Shown piece by piece: positions 36,219-49,200 of a DNA stretch of 64,000 nucleotides; the first letter of the stretch is position 1; every line of letters starts with the position of its first letter. Source of the DNA: Brugia malayi (lineage: Eukaryota; Nematoda; Chromadorea; Rhabditida; Onchocercidae); assembly GCF_000002995.4 (NCBI RefSeq), contig NW_025062475.1, positions 10,544,187-10,608,186 on the forward strand. The letters run 5' to 3'. Made by a program: the position numbers and the translations under genes. Below the pieces are notes generated by a model. The model saw only the letters and a program-made list of their open reading frames with translations, had not been told where the DNA came from and made no database searches.

Positions 36219-36223
36219 CATGC
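36219..36223. repeat. target site duplication CATGC (left)
   Basis: The five bases before the 5' LTR are identical to the five after the 3' LTR (40848-40852), as expected for one integration event of a BEL/Pao element. Confidence 0.93.
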
Positions 36224-36745
36224 TGTCGTGAAAGACGAAATATTTAAATTATTATATCCAAAACTAACAAATTCCTCTTATCTAATTCCTAAATCTAATT
36301 TACATTTACAAAATTTTTCTTACACTTGATGATTCAATTTCCGAATATTTTTACATTGTAATTCAGCTATGTCTCATACTAATCTATTTCCTCCTTTCAC
36401 ACACTAAAACTAATCTTGTTAACAATCTTCTTTGTTCATCCATGAGAAATTCTTCCATCTAATTTCCATTCGTTAAATCAGTCTTATATATTAATCAACC
36501 AATCCTTCTATAACCATCATTTGCTTTATGTTTTGGGTGGTATTGGGATGCGTCTAATACTTTATAATTTTGTATTATTTCACCATTTTTATATTATTGC
36601 ATTTTATATAGTTTACGCGTTTGTTAATCGGTGTAGCATCCGTACGATATGTATAAAGCGCTATTATTTGCTTCATTATTTGCTATTTGCTATTATTTGC
36701 TTGTTAAATAAAGGTTTAATTACCCAAGTTTGAGGTTTCAGGACA
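36224..36745 (+). repeat. 5' LTR
   Basis: 522 bp; its terminal inverted repeat is TGTCGTGAAA...TTTCAGGACA, with one base changed from the 3' LTR end. It has a roughly 26-bp duplication of TATTTGCT-like units near 36675-36705 that is absent from the 3' LTR. AATAAA occurs near 36709. Confidence 0.93.
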
Positions 36746-37372
36746 AAAAATAAATTTTGGTGCCCTATCGTAACCTCTTACTAGCTGTAGGGCGTTTCCT
36801 CTTAAGCAAGAAACCAAGTAATTTAATTTTTGGATATCTGGTATGTTTTGAGAGTGTACGGAGGCTTCGAAACTATTCCAGAATTCTCTCCATGTTTTAG
36901 GGTCTCCACTAAACGTTGGTAACGACAACTGTGGTAGTAAATTTACTACTGGATGACATTCAGTTAAGCTAGGTTCTTTAATTTGTGCTAGACGTTTAAG
37001 GGCTAACTCTGTATCATCCTTGTACATAGATAAGGTTATAATGGTATCCGTACCTATGTTAATTAATTTTAAAATACCTCTATCGTCGTTTGCCATTTGT
37101 TCGTATTTTTCTTCTTTTTCTTTTGCGACATTGGGGCTAGTTGAATGTGTTCCAACCATTTGTCGTTGATCTTCTCAAGAGTGCCAACGTATTTTTCGAG
37201 GCGCATCAACTTTTCTTTGATGATCCTTGCCCTTGCTTCGTATTGCTGGCACAATACTTCTACTGTCGCTTTTTGGTCTAGCGGAGTTACATCCACTTTG
37301 TCGTATTTCATCGAGGAGTCCCTCGAGATTCGCTTTTACTGGTGTAGCTTGAACAATTATACTGGCCGACAT
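36746..37372 (-). pseudogene. inverted BEL gag fragment
   Basis: Reads on the - strand from an ATG at 37372 toward the 5' LTR. The DUF1759-type BEL gag core is visible (LPTFSGDPKTWREFWNSFE, on the - strand at about 36920-36865). At least two frame changes break it, near 37300 and in an A-rich run near 37110. The frame then runs straight into the outer LTR. Its orientation is opposite to the rest of the element. Confidence 0.85.
37214..37280. repeat. 67-bp gag segment, directly repeated at 37403-37469
   Basis: The same 67-bp stretch occurs twice in one orientation, once inside the inverted gag frame and once between the primer-binding site and the inverted LTR, with two differences. It marks a template-switch or recombination joint. 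Confidence 0.9.
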
Positions 37373-37377
37373 ACCTT

Positions 37378-37395
37378 ACCTCACCTCGGGCACCA
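37378..37395 (-). other. probable primer-binding site of the inverted fragment
   Basis: On the - strand TGGTGCCCGAGGTGAGGT lies just upstream of the gag ATG, in the place and with the TGG start expected for a tRNA primer site. The same TTTTGGTGCCC follows the outer 5' LTR but is cut after that microhomology. Confidence 0.6.
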
Positions 37396-37511
37396 AAATT
37401 TATCTTTGATGATCCTTGCCCTTGCTTCGTATTGCTGGCACAATACTTCTACTGTTGCTTTTTGGCCTACAGCTAGTAAGAGGTTACGATAGAGCACCAA
37501 AATTTATTTTT

Positions 37512-37796
37512 TGTCGTGAAACCTCAAACTTGGGTAATTAAACCTTTTATTTAACATAAAGCAAATAATAGCGCTTTATACATATCGTACGGATGCTACA
37601 CCGTTTAACAAACGCGTAAACTATATAAAATGCAATAATATAAAAATGGTGAAATAATACAAAATTATAAAGTATTAGACGCATCCCAAAACCACCCAAA
37701 ACATAAAGCAAATGATGGTTATAGAAGGATTGGTTGGTTTATATATAAGACTGATTTAACGAATGGAGATTAGATGGAAGAATTTCTCATGGATGA
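37512..37796 (-). repeat. inverted partial LTR inside the element
   Basis: About 285 bp, reverse complement of the 3' part of the LTR, from its CGACA terminus to the segment GAAATTCTTCC. It lacks the 26-bp insertion of the 5' LTR. It abuts the integrase at 37797, so the ORF starting at 37774 begins with inverted-LTR codons. Confidence 0.93.
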
Positions 37797-38762
37797 AAAA
37801 ACAAACAGGTGGATAATATTATTTACATGCTTTACAACAAGAGCCATGCATCTCGAATTAGCAGAAGACCAATCCGCAGGAACCTTTTTGCATGCTATCC
37901 GAAGATTTGTTGCGAGACGAGGGTGTCCTGAGTTAATTCTGAGTGACAATGCCACTCAATTTCAGGCTTTCAGATCTCTTATGACACAAGTCAAAGTCTC
38001 CAACTTCTTAGCAAAGGGAGGAATGACTTGGAAAAATATTATATCAAAAGCTCCGTGGCAAGGAGGAATCTACGAGAGATTAATTGGGTTAACGAAAAAT
38101 GCGCTAAGAAGAGCCATTGGCAGAAAATTCCTAGCGGAAAGGGAATTGGTAACATTAATTGCAGAAGTTGAAGGTATACTTAATACCCGACCACTAACTT
38201 ACGCCAATTTTGACGATTGCGTCATTATACGTCCAATTGATTTTATTTTGCCTAACGCTTCGCTCCATCTACCTATAAATGAAGTTTATAGCAGGCAGGA
38301 AGACTAGATACCAGAGAAAAACTCGTGAGACACTGGGAAAGTACCCTTAAAACTCTCAATGTTTTTTGGGAAATCTGGAGAACCGAATATTTAACTAGCC
38401 TCAGAGAACGCACGCAAAGGGAAATTACCTCATCCAAAGGAACACAAAAAAGAACTCCAAGAAAGGGAGAGATTGTACTCTTAAATGAATCGGGAATTCC
38501 AAGAGGAATGTGGAAATTATTACGGATCAAGGACATCAAAATCGATAAAGAAGGTAAAGTTAGGAACGTTCAGGTAGAAACTCCCACTGGGAAACTTCTC
38601 GATCGTCCAATAAATGTCTTGTATCCTCTCGAAGTTAATGATGAAGAAATTCATCTTGAACCTAATGAGAAAGAAAATATGAAAATTCCGGAAACCGAAC
38701 AGAACACTGAGGAGCTCCAGGAACCTATTGCGATGCGAACTAGGAGCAATACAAAACGACAA
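37797..38762 (+). pseudogene. 5'-truncated BEL integrase and C-terminal region
   Basis: The frame 37774-38307 carries the BEL integrase core, with the second catalytic Asp in LSDNATQF and the catalytic Glu in GGIYERLIGLTKNA. The first catalytic Asp, which should lie just upstream, was lost at the inverted-LTR joint. A one-base shift near 38300 moves the reading into the frame of 38325-38999, whose first half matches the DUF5641-type tail (FWEIWRTEYLTSLRER). No reverse transcriptase precedes it. It is inactive as it stands. Confidence 0.88.
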
Positions 38763-40375
38763 TCTCGATTAAAGGAGGTCAGTAAGAGTAACTTAATGGT
38801 CTCACTTTTATCAGTATCTATGCTTTATACCTTAATGATACCAGTGAAGGCAAAAAAAGAATGCCAATGGAAAACAGGAATACTGTTCAATATTCCAGAG
38901 AAATGGAACTGTGAAGAAATCACGGCACAGAACTCCAATCTACTTCAGGTTAATGTTTACACTCGCAGTCCCTATCACACTCCCTGCGATCAAGTGTAAT
39001 AATATAACCCGAACTGTGTGTACTAAAGCATTTCTGTGGTTTTCATTATCAGTAATTTCGGACCAAACAACTACCACCGCACCATCATCAGAAACCTGTA
39101 GAGATTTACACGATCAAAGACAGATCAATGGAAGTAAATTAGCCCAAATTTTTCATAATAAGTGGATAACAACCAACCAAGTACATTACTACTACGAATG
39201 GCTGGGTGTTAGATGCCAATCCACTACAAATTTAGTATTAACAGAAGGAGAAATATTCCTTTACGATGGAAATGGGTCTGTCGGATTTCGAAACTGCGGA
39301 GAATTGTATTACACAAGACGGAAAATGTATCACAAACAATAGTATCGTTCTATGGGATATTCAACAAATAACGAAGAAGTGTCGATATCGTAAGGTGGGA
39401 AATTTTAATGCTCAATTATACGAAAATCATGTTATCATAGACGAACTACAAACATCATTCGTCTTCAGTAAATATAACAAAACATTTAGAAGCGAAAACT
39501 GCAAATTTTCTAATCCCAACTTAATGGATGGTGACACTGTTATTGACATTGTAACGAGGATCGCTAACAATAGAAACAGAAGGAATACAAATTTAGCACT
39601 CGCTTCACCTAGAGGTAAGCTAATGATGATGGAAACACAAAGAGGAGACGATAGTGATCCCGAAAATACAAAATTTCAATACTTACTCGATAGTTTGCAA
39701 CAAGAGTTCCAGCAACAATTAAAACTAGTAGAACAGCGAACTTGTGAAAATCGAAATAATCTGTTATTATTAATCGAATGGTTATCGCTGGATAATCCTA
39801 CCCTCGCTGCGAATCTATTATTGCAAAGGGATGATGTGATCGCTAAAAGAATCAAAGGAAAATTATTGATCGCCCCGTGCAAGTCCGATTCACTTAATAT
39901 AAAAATTATTGAATTTAGAAGCGGATTGATAAGTAAATTTGAAATCGATAGAATCAATGCAGCATTAGAGATATTAGCACAAAATCAACAAATGATAAAT
40001 CCAGTTTTCGAACAGCAAGAAACATCCGAAATTTGGAATGAACTCGGCCAACGTGGAGAAGAATTAACAGAACAACTTGAAGGAACACTTGAAGAATGGA
40101 AGGTGTTTTTACAAGAAAATTTGGAGAAACTCCTTTCGCACTGGACAATAATTATAATTGGGATAATCATTGTGGTAATATCAATTGTACTTATTGTCTT
40201 TAAATCTGACTTTACATTAATTTATTCTATATTTAATTTCTTATGTCATAAAGGTCAGACTCGTCAAAGGGTCGAAATTATCCCCATGGAAATTTTACAA
40301 GCCCCACTTTTTTATGAACCCCACGCATTACCCACCTTTTCTGGTCGGGAGTGTCGTGAAAGACGAAATATTTAA
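38763..40375 (+). pseudogene. env-like region, frameshifted
   Basis: Three overlapping frames (to 38999, 38911-39342 and 39266-40375) together cover a protein with a hydrophobic leader near 38795-38850, several cysteines and sequons, a long charged ectodomain, and a hydrophobic membrane segment (about 40140-40205) with a short tail. This is the layout of the envelope-like third ORF of some nematode BEL elements. Two frame changes break it. Which viral glycoprotein class it derives from cannot be told by eye. Confidence 0.65.
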
Positions 40376-40847
40376 ATTATTATATCCAAAACTAACAAAT
40401 TCCTCTTATCTAATTCCTAAATCTAATTTACATTTACAAAATTTTTCTTACACTTGATGATTCAATTTCCGAATATTTTTACATTGTAATTCAGCTATGT
40501 CTCATACTAATCTATTTCCTCCTTTCACACACTAAAACTAATCTTGTTAACAATCTTCTTTGTTCATCCATGAGAAATTCTTCCATCTAATTTCCATTCG
40601 TTAAATCAGTCTTATATATTAATCAACCAATCCTTCTATAACCATCATTTGCTTTATGTTTTGGGTGGTATTGGGATGCGTCTAATACTTTATAATTTTG
40701 TACTATTTCACCATTTTTATATTATTGCATTTTATATAGTTTACGCGTTTGTTAATCGGTGTAGCATCCGTACGATATGTATAAAGCGCTATTATTTGCT
40801 TCATGTTAAATAAAGGTTTAATTACCCAAGTTTGAGGTTTCACGACA
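40352..40847 (+). repeat. 3' LTR
   Basis: 496 bp, nearly identical to the 5' LTR apart from the 26-bp insertion and scattered substitutions. It ends TTTCACGACA and contains AATAAA near 40811. Confidence 0.95.
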
Positions 40848-40852
40848 CATGC
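40848..40852. repeat. target site duplication CATGC (right)
   Basis: Identical to 36219-36223. Confidence 0.93.
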
Positions 40853-43229
40853 ATTAGTGTATGTAGTGCTGCTATTTAATTTTGGTTCTAGACCAATAAA
40901 ACTTAAATATGTAAAAGAGTAAGAGCAGTTGAAGCAAACAAAAAATACCATTCTGGCACAATATAAGGGCCATAGAATCAGACTCAACGAATAACATAGG
41001 ATCCCTTAAATTAAAAGAAAAATATAAGCTAAACAAAATCAAAAAAGTTAAAAAAATCAAAATCTAGGGAAAAAATGAATTTTATCATATATCATTAAAA
41101 TGTAAAAAATAAAAAGAAAAAAGAAAAAAAAAAGTGAATAACAACCAAAACTATTAACAATCAAAGAAAAATAAAAGGTTCAAATAAAAAAATTTCAATG
41201 GATTGCCGCCTAATATTTTATCTCCGCAAATTAAAATATAACATGTAAAAAGAATATCCATGAAAACAAGATATATGATAACACTATTTACTCATACTTT
41301 TGAAAAACGATAACTACTATAAACCTTTAAAAATATGAAAATAAATAAAAGAAAAAGCATAGAAGCACCACTAGGACGTATAATAAGAATAAGTCAATCT
41401 AGGTTAGCCTCAAATATCACATATTTGAACACTACTGAAAGCATCCCCAGCTGTATGATAAAAAGTTTTAAAAAAAAAAAAAAAAAAACCAGTAACAATC
41501 TGAGATATTTATATAATGTCTAATATACTACAAAAATTTCATTTATAACTCAAAGTAAAATTAGCAAGAAGGGAAACTAGTGAATTTAAAAAATCAACCA
41601 AAATTTTGGAAAGCATTCTCTAATCCGATAAGAAGAAATTTTAATTAAACTTAATCCAAACAAAAAGTGAAATAAAGCTTCCACATCCTAAATTAATACT
41701 AATCAAACTTAATAAAAAAATAACAGTATAACTAGTCGAAAAACATTATAAAAATTAAAAACACAAATTAAAAGAAATAAATCATAATCAAAAAAGAAAA
41801 ATAAAAACTAAAAAAAAGGAAAACTCAAAAAAGAAAAAAATAACAATGTAGTAATAGTAATAATAAGGCCAATCATTATTTAATAATTTCGTTGTTTCAT
41901 ATTTTTTTGGCTATTGTGGTTATATTATTATTTTTTATTAACTTTGATTATTATCAATGTAGGATATGGAAGCTAGTGCTTGTTTTTTAATGCCATTTTC
42001 TTTACAGAAACAAATTTTATGATGTGACATCACATATTTCGGCATTGATAATTATTGAAGTTAATTATATAGGTAATGACATCATATTGCTGGACAATGA
42101 TATCACAGCAATTCAGAATTCATTGTGTTTCAACCATGCCATAAACATGATAGATCATTACTTTTAAGAGATGTTTTATTTACAACTGTACAACTATATA
42201 GGAAATGGTGATTGGTTCACTTTTTAAGCACTAACCTCTTGACTTTTCCCTTGCACCATCCACTTTCTGACTCGTCTAAGCAAAATGGATAATTTCATCT
42301 TTCCTTAAGAAGCTAGTATCTGTTCATTAAAAAAAAAAAACCGAATGATGCAATTTTGGTCTTATTTTTTCCAGTTATTTAATAATATTCGTTAATAATA
42401 ATATTAATAATACAAGTAAGTACTGTATATATATTAACACTGACGTTTCATGATAGATGTATACACTGTTGAATGTGTGCAGCTGATCTGAATAAGCGAA
42501 GTCTAGGTCCGGTTAATTTCCGGAAGATGCTCTGCAATGCCTTTAAAATTTTCTGAGAATTCTTCAATACCGCTCCTTATTCTGAATTCTCTTTTATTTG
42601 TAACTTAACAGAAATCCATGCGTTTATCATTCCCAAAAAAAAAAAAAAAAAAAAAAAATAGTGACAATACCATTTTAGACATGTTCAAATGCATTATTTC
42701 GAAATCTCAACCATGGAAATCCCCGTTGCTGAATCTTTTTTGCACCAATTTGTTCACAAACGACAGAAAGAACTAATGTCTACCATTATAATCGATCAAT
42801 CTTAATAAATAAATATATAATATATATATTTATTTATTTATATATAATCTCAACTTTATTTTGAGTATTTAAAACAAGTACATTTGGCAAAGAAATAATT
42901 GACAACATGATAAAAAAGCTCCAAGCCTTGTTAAGATGAAGTTTCTTTTAACATACTCCAAAAAGCAAGAACATTATGCTTTTCTACTACAAAAATACAA
43001 AAATATCTTATTGTCAACATTATAGTTGAACAAAATTAAGAAAGGACGTTTAATTTTCGTTAAAATTTGACCTAATAACACATGATCTTTACATGTTCTA
43101 CACTGAAACATGCAGCAGCTGTACATACAGAATAAACATTGTTCCGTAATAATAATAATAATAATGAAAATACTAATAATGACAGTAACAAGAAAAATAA
43201 AAAAAAATAGTAATATTAATGTGTTGCCA
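40853..43229. other. intergenic region, no gene recognised
   Basis: A-rich DNA between the retrotransposon and the 3' end of the phosphatase gene. It holds several homopolymers (41469, 42635), three ATGAYRTCA-like palindromic motifs at 42018-42110, and a short segment at 42871-42985 related to 35953-36030. Confidence 0.5.
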
Positions 43230-46200
43230 TCAAGAGGAACGCACGCAATACTCCGCTAATGGTTTGATCAAACCGTCATGATAAGCGCGCAAAATACATT
43301 CGCATACAAATGTATACTGACCCTGAAATTTACCTACTATTCACCAATTAGTAAATATTCATTATCAAAATCATGCGGTATTATGTAAATTAGTTAATAA
43401 AAAAATCAATCATAAATGATGCTACCAAATACTAAAGGTTAAAGGGATTGATGGATTAATACAAGTTCCATTATGCTTTGTAATATATTTAAAAACGTGA
43501 AATTAGCTAAAACTATAAAACAGTATTATTAATCCAAGTAAGTATGCTGAACAGCTGAATTTTTGTAAATATTATTTTAATTCGACTCATTACACATATA
43601 ATTTTCAAATGAAAGCTACATCTTGCACTTGACAAATTTTCAAGCAAGTCTGAGTGCTTAATACTTCTTAATTTGACATTTGAAATTCGGACACCATATT
43701 TTTTTAGTTAATATTCAATTACAAATTATTTTTATTAGCAAAAACCTCAAATTTTAAGAGAATTTTAAGATGAAAAGTGGTACCGGTGTTTGTATGAGCA
43801 TAGCCCGTTGATCGCGCATTGTTCTAACAATATCTAGGGGATACACCGGTTCATTACCTTCTACCAGACAAGCAGCTGTTTCCATCAGTATTAGCACACC
43901 GGTTCGTCCGATTCCTGCACTGCAGTGCACAACGATTGGATCTACTGAACCTGCTCGTGCACGTCGAACCTAAATTTCTTAAGTCTTTAAGATTTTACAC
44001 ATACAAGAATAAAAAAATGAAATATAAAACAAACTTGAACTTGGTTTAGTTATTCAGAAACAGATTCAAAACCCAAATTACACTAGTTAGTGAGAATTTA
44101 AATAACATTTTGTAAGAAAAATATTATTTAATTATGAGTATATTTTCTATAAATAAATAAAAAGCCCGAAATCAGAACTAACTTCATCGACGAAATCAAT
44201 AAAATGTTTCGGATCATCTGGAACACCATGATCAGGCCACGCCGTGTACTGCATTTGGCTTACCCGTCTCTCTTCTTTTGTCTGCAAATTTTTGAAACAA
44301 TCAAAATGTCAAAGCATTCCAGATTTTCTTGCTTGATAATTAGATTGGGAAAGAGTTGAAACTGGGCTAGAATCATTGTAGATCTTCCTAGTTAATAATT
44401 TTGATTTAAAAAATGGTTTACCATTATATCTTGAATTGATATTTCGCGATAAACGCAGTTAGCAGTTTCTCGTTCACTAATACAAGAAATTTGCAATCGA
44501 CCATAATCGTGATTTTCATAAAGTCTAGGCCAGTACTGATGGCATTTAATACGACCTCGTTCGATGGTAGTAGTTAGCATGACAATTGTTGTACATAACT
44601 GCTCCCATACCATGCACCAGAAATCACCGGATGTATGCGCAAGTGGTCCCTGAGCTGCTATGTATCGATTTATAATACCACTTGAGGGGATCTCCATCTA
44701 TAGCATGGAACATTTATTTAATTTTGTATAAGTATTCCACACTCTCTTGCTTCATAAAATTAAACTGGAAAAGGACTGCAGCAAATGAATTAAAAGATTA
44801 GATGAAATTTAATACCCATTCATTACTGATAAATTTTTTGAAATGAAAAGTAAATATGCATATTGATATGCTGATGAGATTATTAAATAACTAAAGGAAT
44901 AGATCACAATTAAAAGTAATATTAGAAAAGCGCAAATATTACAATAAGTGAAGTGCTTACGTTGACAAAGGACGCATTGATATAGTCGCCAGAAGGTGCG
45001 GTTATCTTTACGCGGGTATTATCGTACGGGCATACATCTCGATAACGATTTTTATTAACATTTAATGATAGCTTACAATCTTCCATCGATAAACCCGGCT
45101 TTTTCCGATACAATTGCTATAGCACAAAAAAAATTTTTTTTAGCAATAATAAAATATGCATATTTCTCTTTTGCTCTACGTCAAAATTTGAAATTCAATG
45201 AGTATATTCTTTAAGGTGAATCATACGCGCAATTCTTCATATTTCTGTCTTAAAAAACTTGTCCAATCTTAAATTTTCACAATTACGAACAATCAAATAT
45301 AATTTCCTAAATTCTACATAATGTAAGGTAAAATTTTAACAGATAACCAAAAAAATCCCTTTTTTGAATTGAAATTACGCTACGATAAGCTAATAAGAAA
45401 TCAAGTTTGTAATGATAATAGCAAAAATTAAAATTTACAACAACTCACCTCAAATTGCGTTATAATTTTTCCAGATGAAAGGGACTCTTTGAGCATGATA
45501 AGGGATTGTGATAGCTTATCAGAACGCGGCACTGTGTCAGCTACGTGAGGAACTTCAGGTAAATGGTGTGCATCTGATTCTTCCACATCCTCACCACACC
45601 GATAAACTATAATTTAAAGTCGGAAATGATTTTCTGGCTCAATTAGTTCAACTAAGACGTTTAAGTCTTATAGTTTATCAAAGAGTACCATTCGGCCTGA
45701 TTGTAAGCACTAGCTCTCCTTTCGGTGAATCACGTGCGGCACGAATGAATCGAACAACTTTTTCATGCGGCATCGAGGATATATCCATGCCGTTAATTAA
45801 TAAAACCTGCAATCCAATACAAAACAAAAATAGAAAAAACAACAACCAAAGTTTGCTCTTGGACCATAAATTCATTGACTGGATCATCCATTTTAATGTT
45901 ACAATAATAGTTTTACAAAAAATATAAGCAAGATATGAATGTTTTAAAAAAATCGAAATAATCTCAATTTAATAGTATTACTTCTTGAAGCTTTTAATAA
46001 ATATACCTGATCGCCTTCATTTAGCCTAGGATTGCACTTATCAGCAGCGCTGCCAGGTGCAACTCGACTTACAATTACCGGATAATTCTGATCAGCACCA
46101 CCTTTCACATTGAAACCATACCGGCCTTGGGCATCTGCTCGCATCCGGATTACCACTAAGCAGTCCTCACTTATTGGAGATGATGACTAAAAGCAAATCA

Positions 46201-49200
46201 ATTAACTCCTATAGCTTCAAATTTTCATACTGAGATCCAATGCATACTGAGCAAAAGATTTAATCCTAATTTACCTTATTCTCTTTTAGCATTTCTAGGA
46301 AATCCCTCTCACTTGAACATAAATTTAAAACTTAAAACATCCTAAATTACTACCATAAAATTAACTATTAAAAACATTACACTTTATGTCCGGCTAAAAT
46401 ATAACTTAGATCAAGAATAGAAATGACTAAAAGAAAACATCATTAGTACTATCAATTTCATTAACCCATTAATAGCTGATAATATGTTAGATCATAAGAA
46501 GTGGCAGTATAAAGTTGACCGGACGAGGTGATCGCCTGATGTACGTCGGACTGTACCCGTTAGATTGATTTACTACTGAACCGTACGATGAATAACTGAA
46601 AAAAGCGTACAGATGAAGAAAAAAAAAATTTAAAGAGAAGTTATTAAATCACACTATTAAAGGAATTTCATATTAAAAGTTTAAATTATTATATGTCTTA
46701 TTGTATACATTTACCATTACGATAAAAAAAAAAAAAAACATGAACTGTTTAAATCAATGTCATTAATAATTAAATCATATAATTATATGCATATACGTGT
46801 AAAAAAAATATATATAATATAAATATAAAAAAAAATATAATATATATATATAAAAATTATATGTATATGTGTGTATGTGTTGTATACGTAACAATATAAT
46901 TATAGCTACGATACTTTTTACAGAAACTAATTTTAACAATAGCTAATTACTTTGCATTTCTTTTGAGCAGATTTCGAATTGAAGTTTTTTTATGCAAATG
47001 TAACATTAAAGATGAAAAAATGTGATTGTTTATATGAATGAGTAAAGGCTTACCTAGCAAGAGACGATCGTGGAGATCCACCATTTTGTAATTTACCATT
47101 TGATACGGTACGCGGTGAATGGACACGAAGCGGTGATCCAGCAACGGAACCATTTGGGATAAATCGATTTACGGTTGAACCACTTGTAAAACCATTTGAA
47201 ACAGATGCATTTGATGTGCTATTATTAGTGCTCTTGCGACATACACTTTGATGACCATTAATGCCACCTAGACGATGAACGGTCGCAGCAACCGAAGCTG
47301 TTGTAGTCGATGGTCCACCAATCTGATAATTAATAATTGATAATAATCTTCTTATTACACTAAAGAAAAATAGAACATATTCATCGATAATTAATCAGTA
47401 ATAAGGAAGCAATTAGTTGGAAGCAATAATTCGAATTTATTTAAGTGATGAAATGTTCATTTCCATTTGCCCAATATAATAACAGATTCCCAAAAAGAAG
47501 AAAAGAGTAACTTAAAATTAAAGTTTAGTACTATTCTTTAGTCATTATACACTGATTTTCAAAAATTTCCAATTCTTCCTTTATTTTACTTAATTTAATT
47601 TTATTGACTGGAACAAAATTTATCTAATCGAAATTTCTGAGCAGTTAGAAATTGCTGTGACATTTAATTACTGCCATTCTAATCTCTTCGTTCGTTTCTT
47701 ATTTTCTAATCAATTTATTGTAAAAGAAATAGCGCAAATAATAGCTATCATTACGCCAAATCGATGTTCAAAAATCACATTCATTTGATATATAGCGATA
47801 GTGTATACACAAAACAGAAATAAGTACTAGAATTGAAAGTCTCATCAAATCGATGAAAATACCAAAGTTCAATTATTTTTAGACACATGGATACTTTCTC
47901 TAATTCTTTTAATTTATTTGTCATTTAATACATATAAATTTAATATTCCAAGTATGCCAGTACTCTTATACAACGCTGTGAAATTTTCTAAAATGAATCA
48001 TACTAAAGGATTTAAAGCTTAAAGAATTCGTTATCTGATATCTGTCGTTTTTTCTCACAAATGAAAATGAAAAATTTCATTTTAAGCACAGGAAATGCAA
48101 CAAAGTATACTAGATTAACTAAACAAACATTAAATTCTCAGGTAATAAAGCGTTAAACTTTTTTGGAAAATCAATTTGATAACATATCGAAGTCATTGAA
48201 ATATTCATTTTACAAATCACTTCAATCATTTAACTATTCAAAATTTAAGATGAATGAAAATGTAAACGAACTAATTGCGCCTTTCCATTAGTAAGCATGG
48301 CAGCACTACTAGATCGCCAGCAATCTTCATCTATACCAAATGTCGTTTCACGATGTTTACTGTTCGGTTGTAGTGTTGCTGAACTTCCAGGTGGTGCAAC
48401 GATTACTCTCGATGGTGTGGCAGCTTCTTGCAATCGAGTGGAGGAATCTTGCTGTGTGCACGACACACGACATACAGATGAACTTGGAGTGCTTTCACTG
48501 CAAATGAATTTTAAATAAGAAATATTCATAAAATAATTTTTGTATATCAACTTAAAATTAACTTTTAATCATCAAATATAAGGAGGATGAAAACTGTTTA
48601 TAGCAAATTTTTCAAATTTTTTTTTTCTCAAAAAAATTCTTTGGTTAATTGTCATTGCAATAATAATTTCAAAATTATTTGTTTCGGGGAAAAATGACAA
48701 AAAAGCAATAATTCGAAAGTTCAGTCATTTCTAACAAGTTTCATAATTTGGAAATGAAATCTTAGCAATTTAATATTTTCAAAAGAAAAACTAAAATAAA
48801 CAAAATTTCACTTTCGAGCTTTTTTTTTTTTAAAAAAGCTTATTTGTCTGTGAATGATGTTTACTACATAATGTTTATATTAGGCCAGACAAGCATAGTG
48901 CTCATATTTGCGCATTTTGGCCCAAGGCCCATGTTTTGGTGGTACGCCAAGACACGGGATTTATCACTTCTCTCCACGCCTCTCACTTCATCTGTTGCTG
49001 GACATTTCAACTTTGAAATGAATGAATTTGGTGTAGCATAATAATACAGAGAGAGGGAAAAGTAAGGCTCAAATAAGTTTTGGCCAAAAATAATGATATA
49101 AGTAAACAAAAAAAAAGAGGTAAATTATTTTGTGCTTTTAGCTAACCGATATAAGCCTAAGCCTAAGAGGTAGAAATCAGTTTATTTGAATATTGTAATA

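Larger units (their letters stand above)
36224..40847 (+). mobile_element. BEL/Pao LTR retrotransposon, internally rearranged and defective
   Basis: It is bounded by two direct LTRs starting TGTCGTGAAA and ending TTTC(A)CGACA, with matching CATGC target duplications. In order on the + strand the interior holds: an inverted gag fragment, an inverted partial LTR, a 5'-truncated integrase, the BEL-type integrase C-terminal region and a frameshifted env-like region. Protease, reverse transcriptase and RNase H are absent. The intact target duplication means that the outer ends integrated as one unit. The element cannot be autonomous. Confidence 0.93.

Noticed and set aside
37145..37492. plus-strand ORF across the gag fragment
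   Set aside because: Antisense of the inverted gag; its internal duplication is explained by the 67-bp repeat.
48297..48518. plus-strand ORF over a phosphatase exon
   Set aside because: Antisense shadow of the exon 48497-48272, whose frame and phases fit the phosphatase gene.
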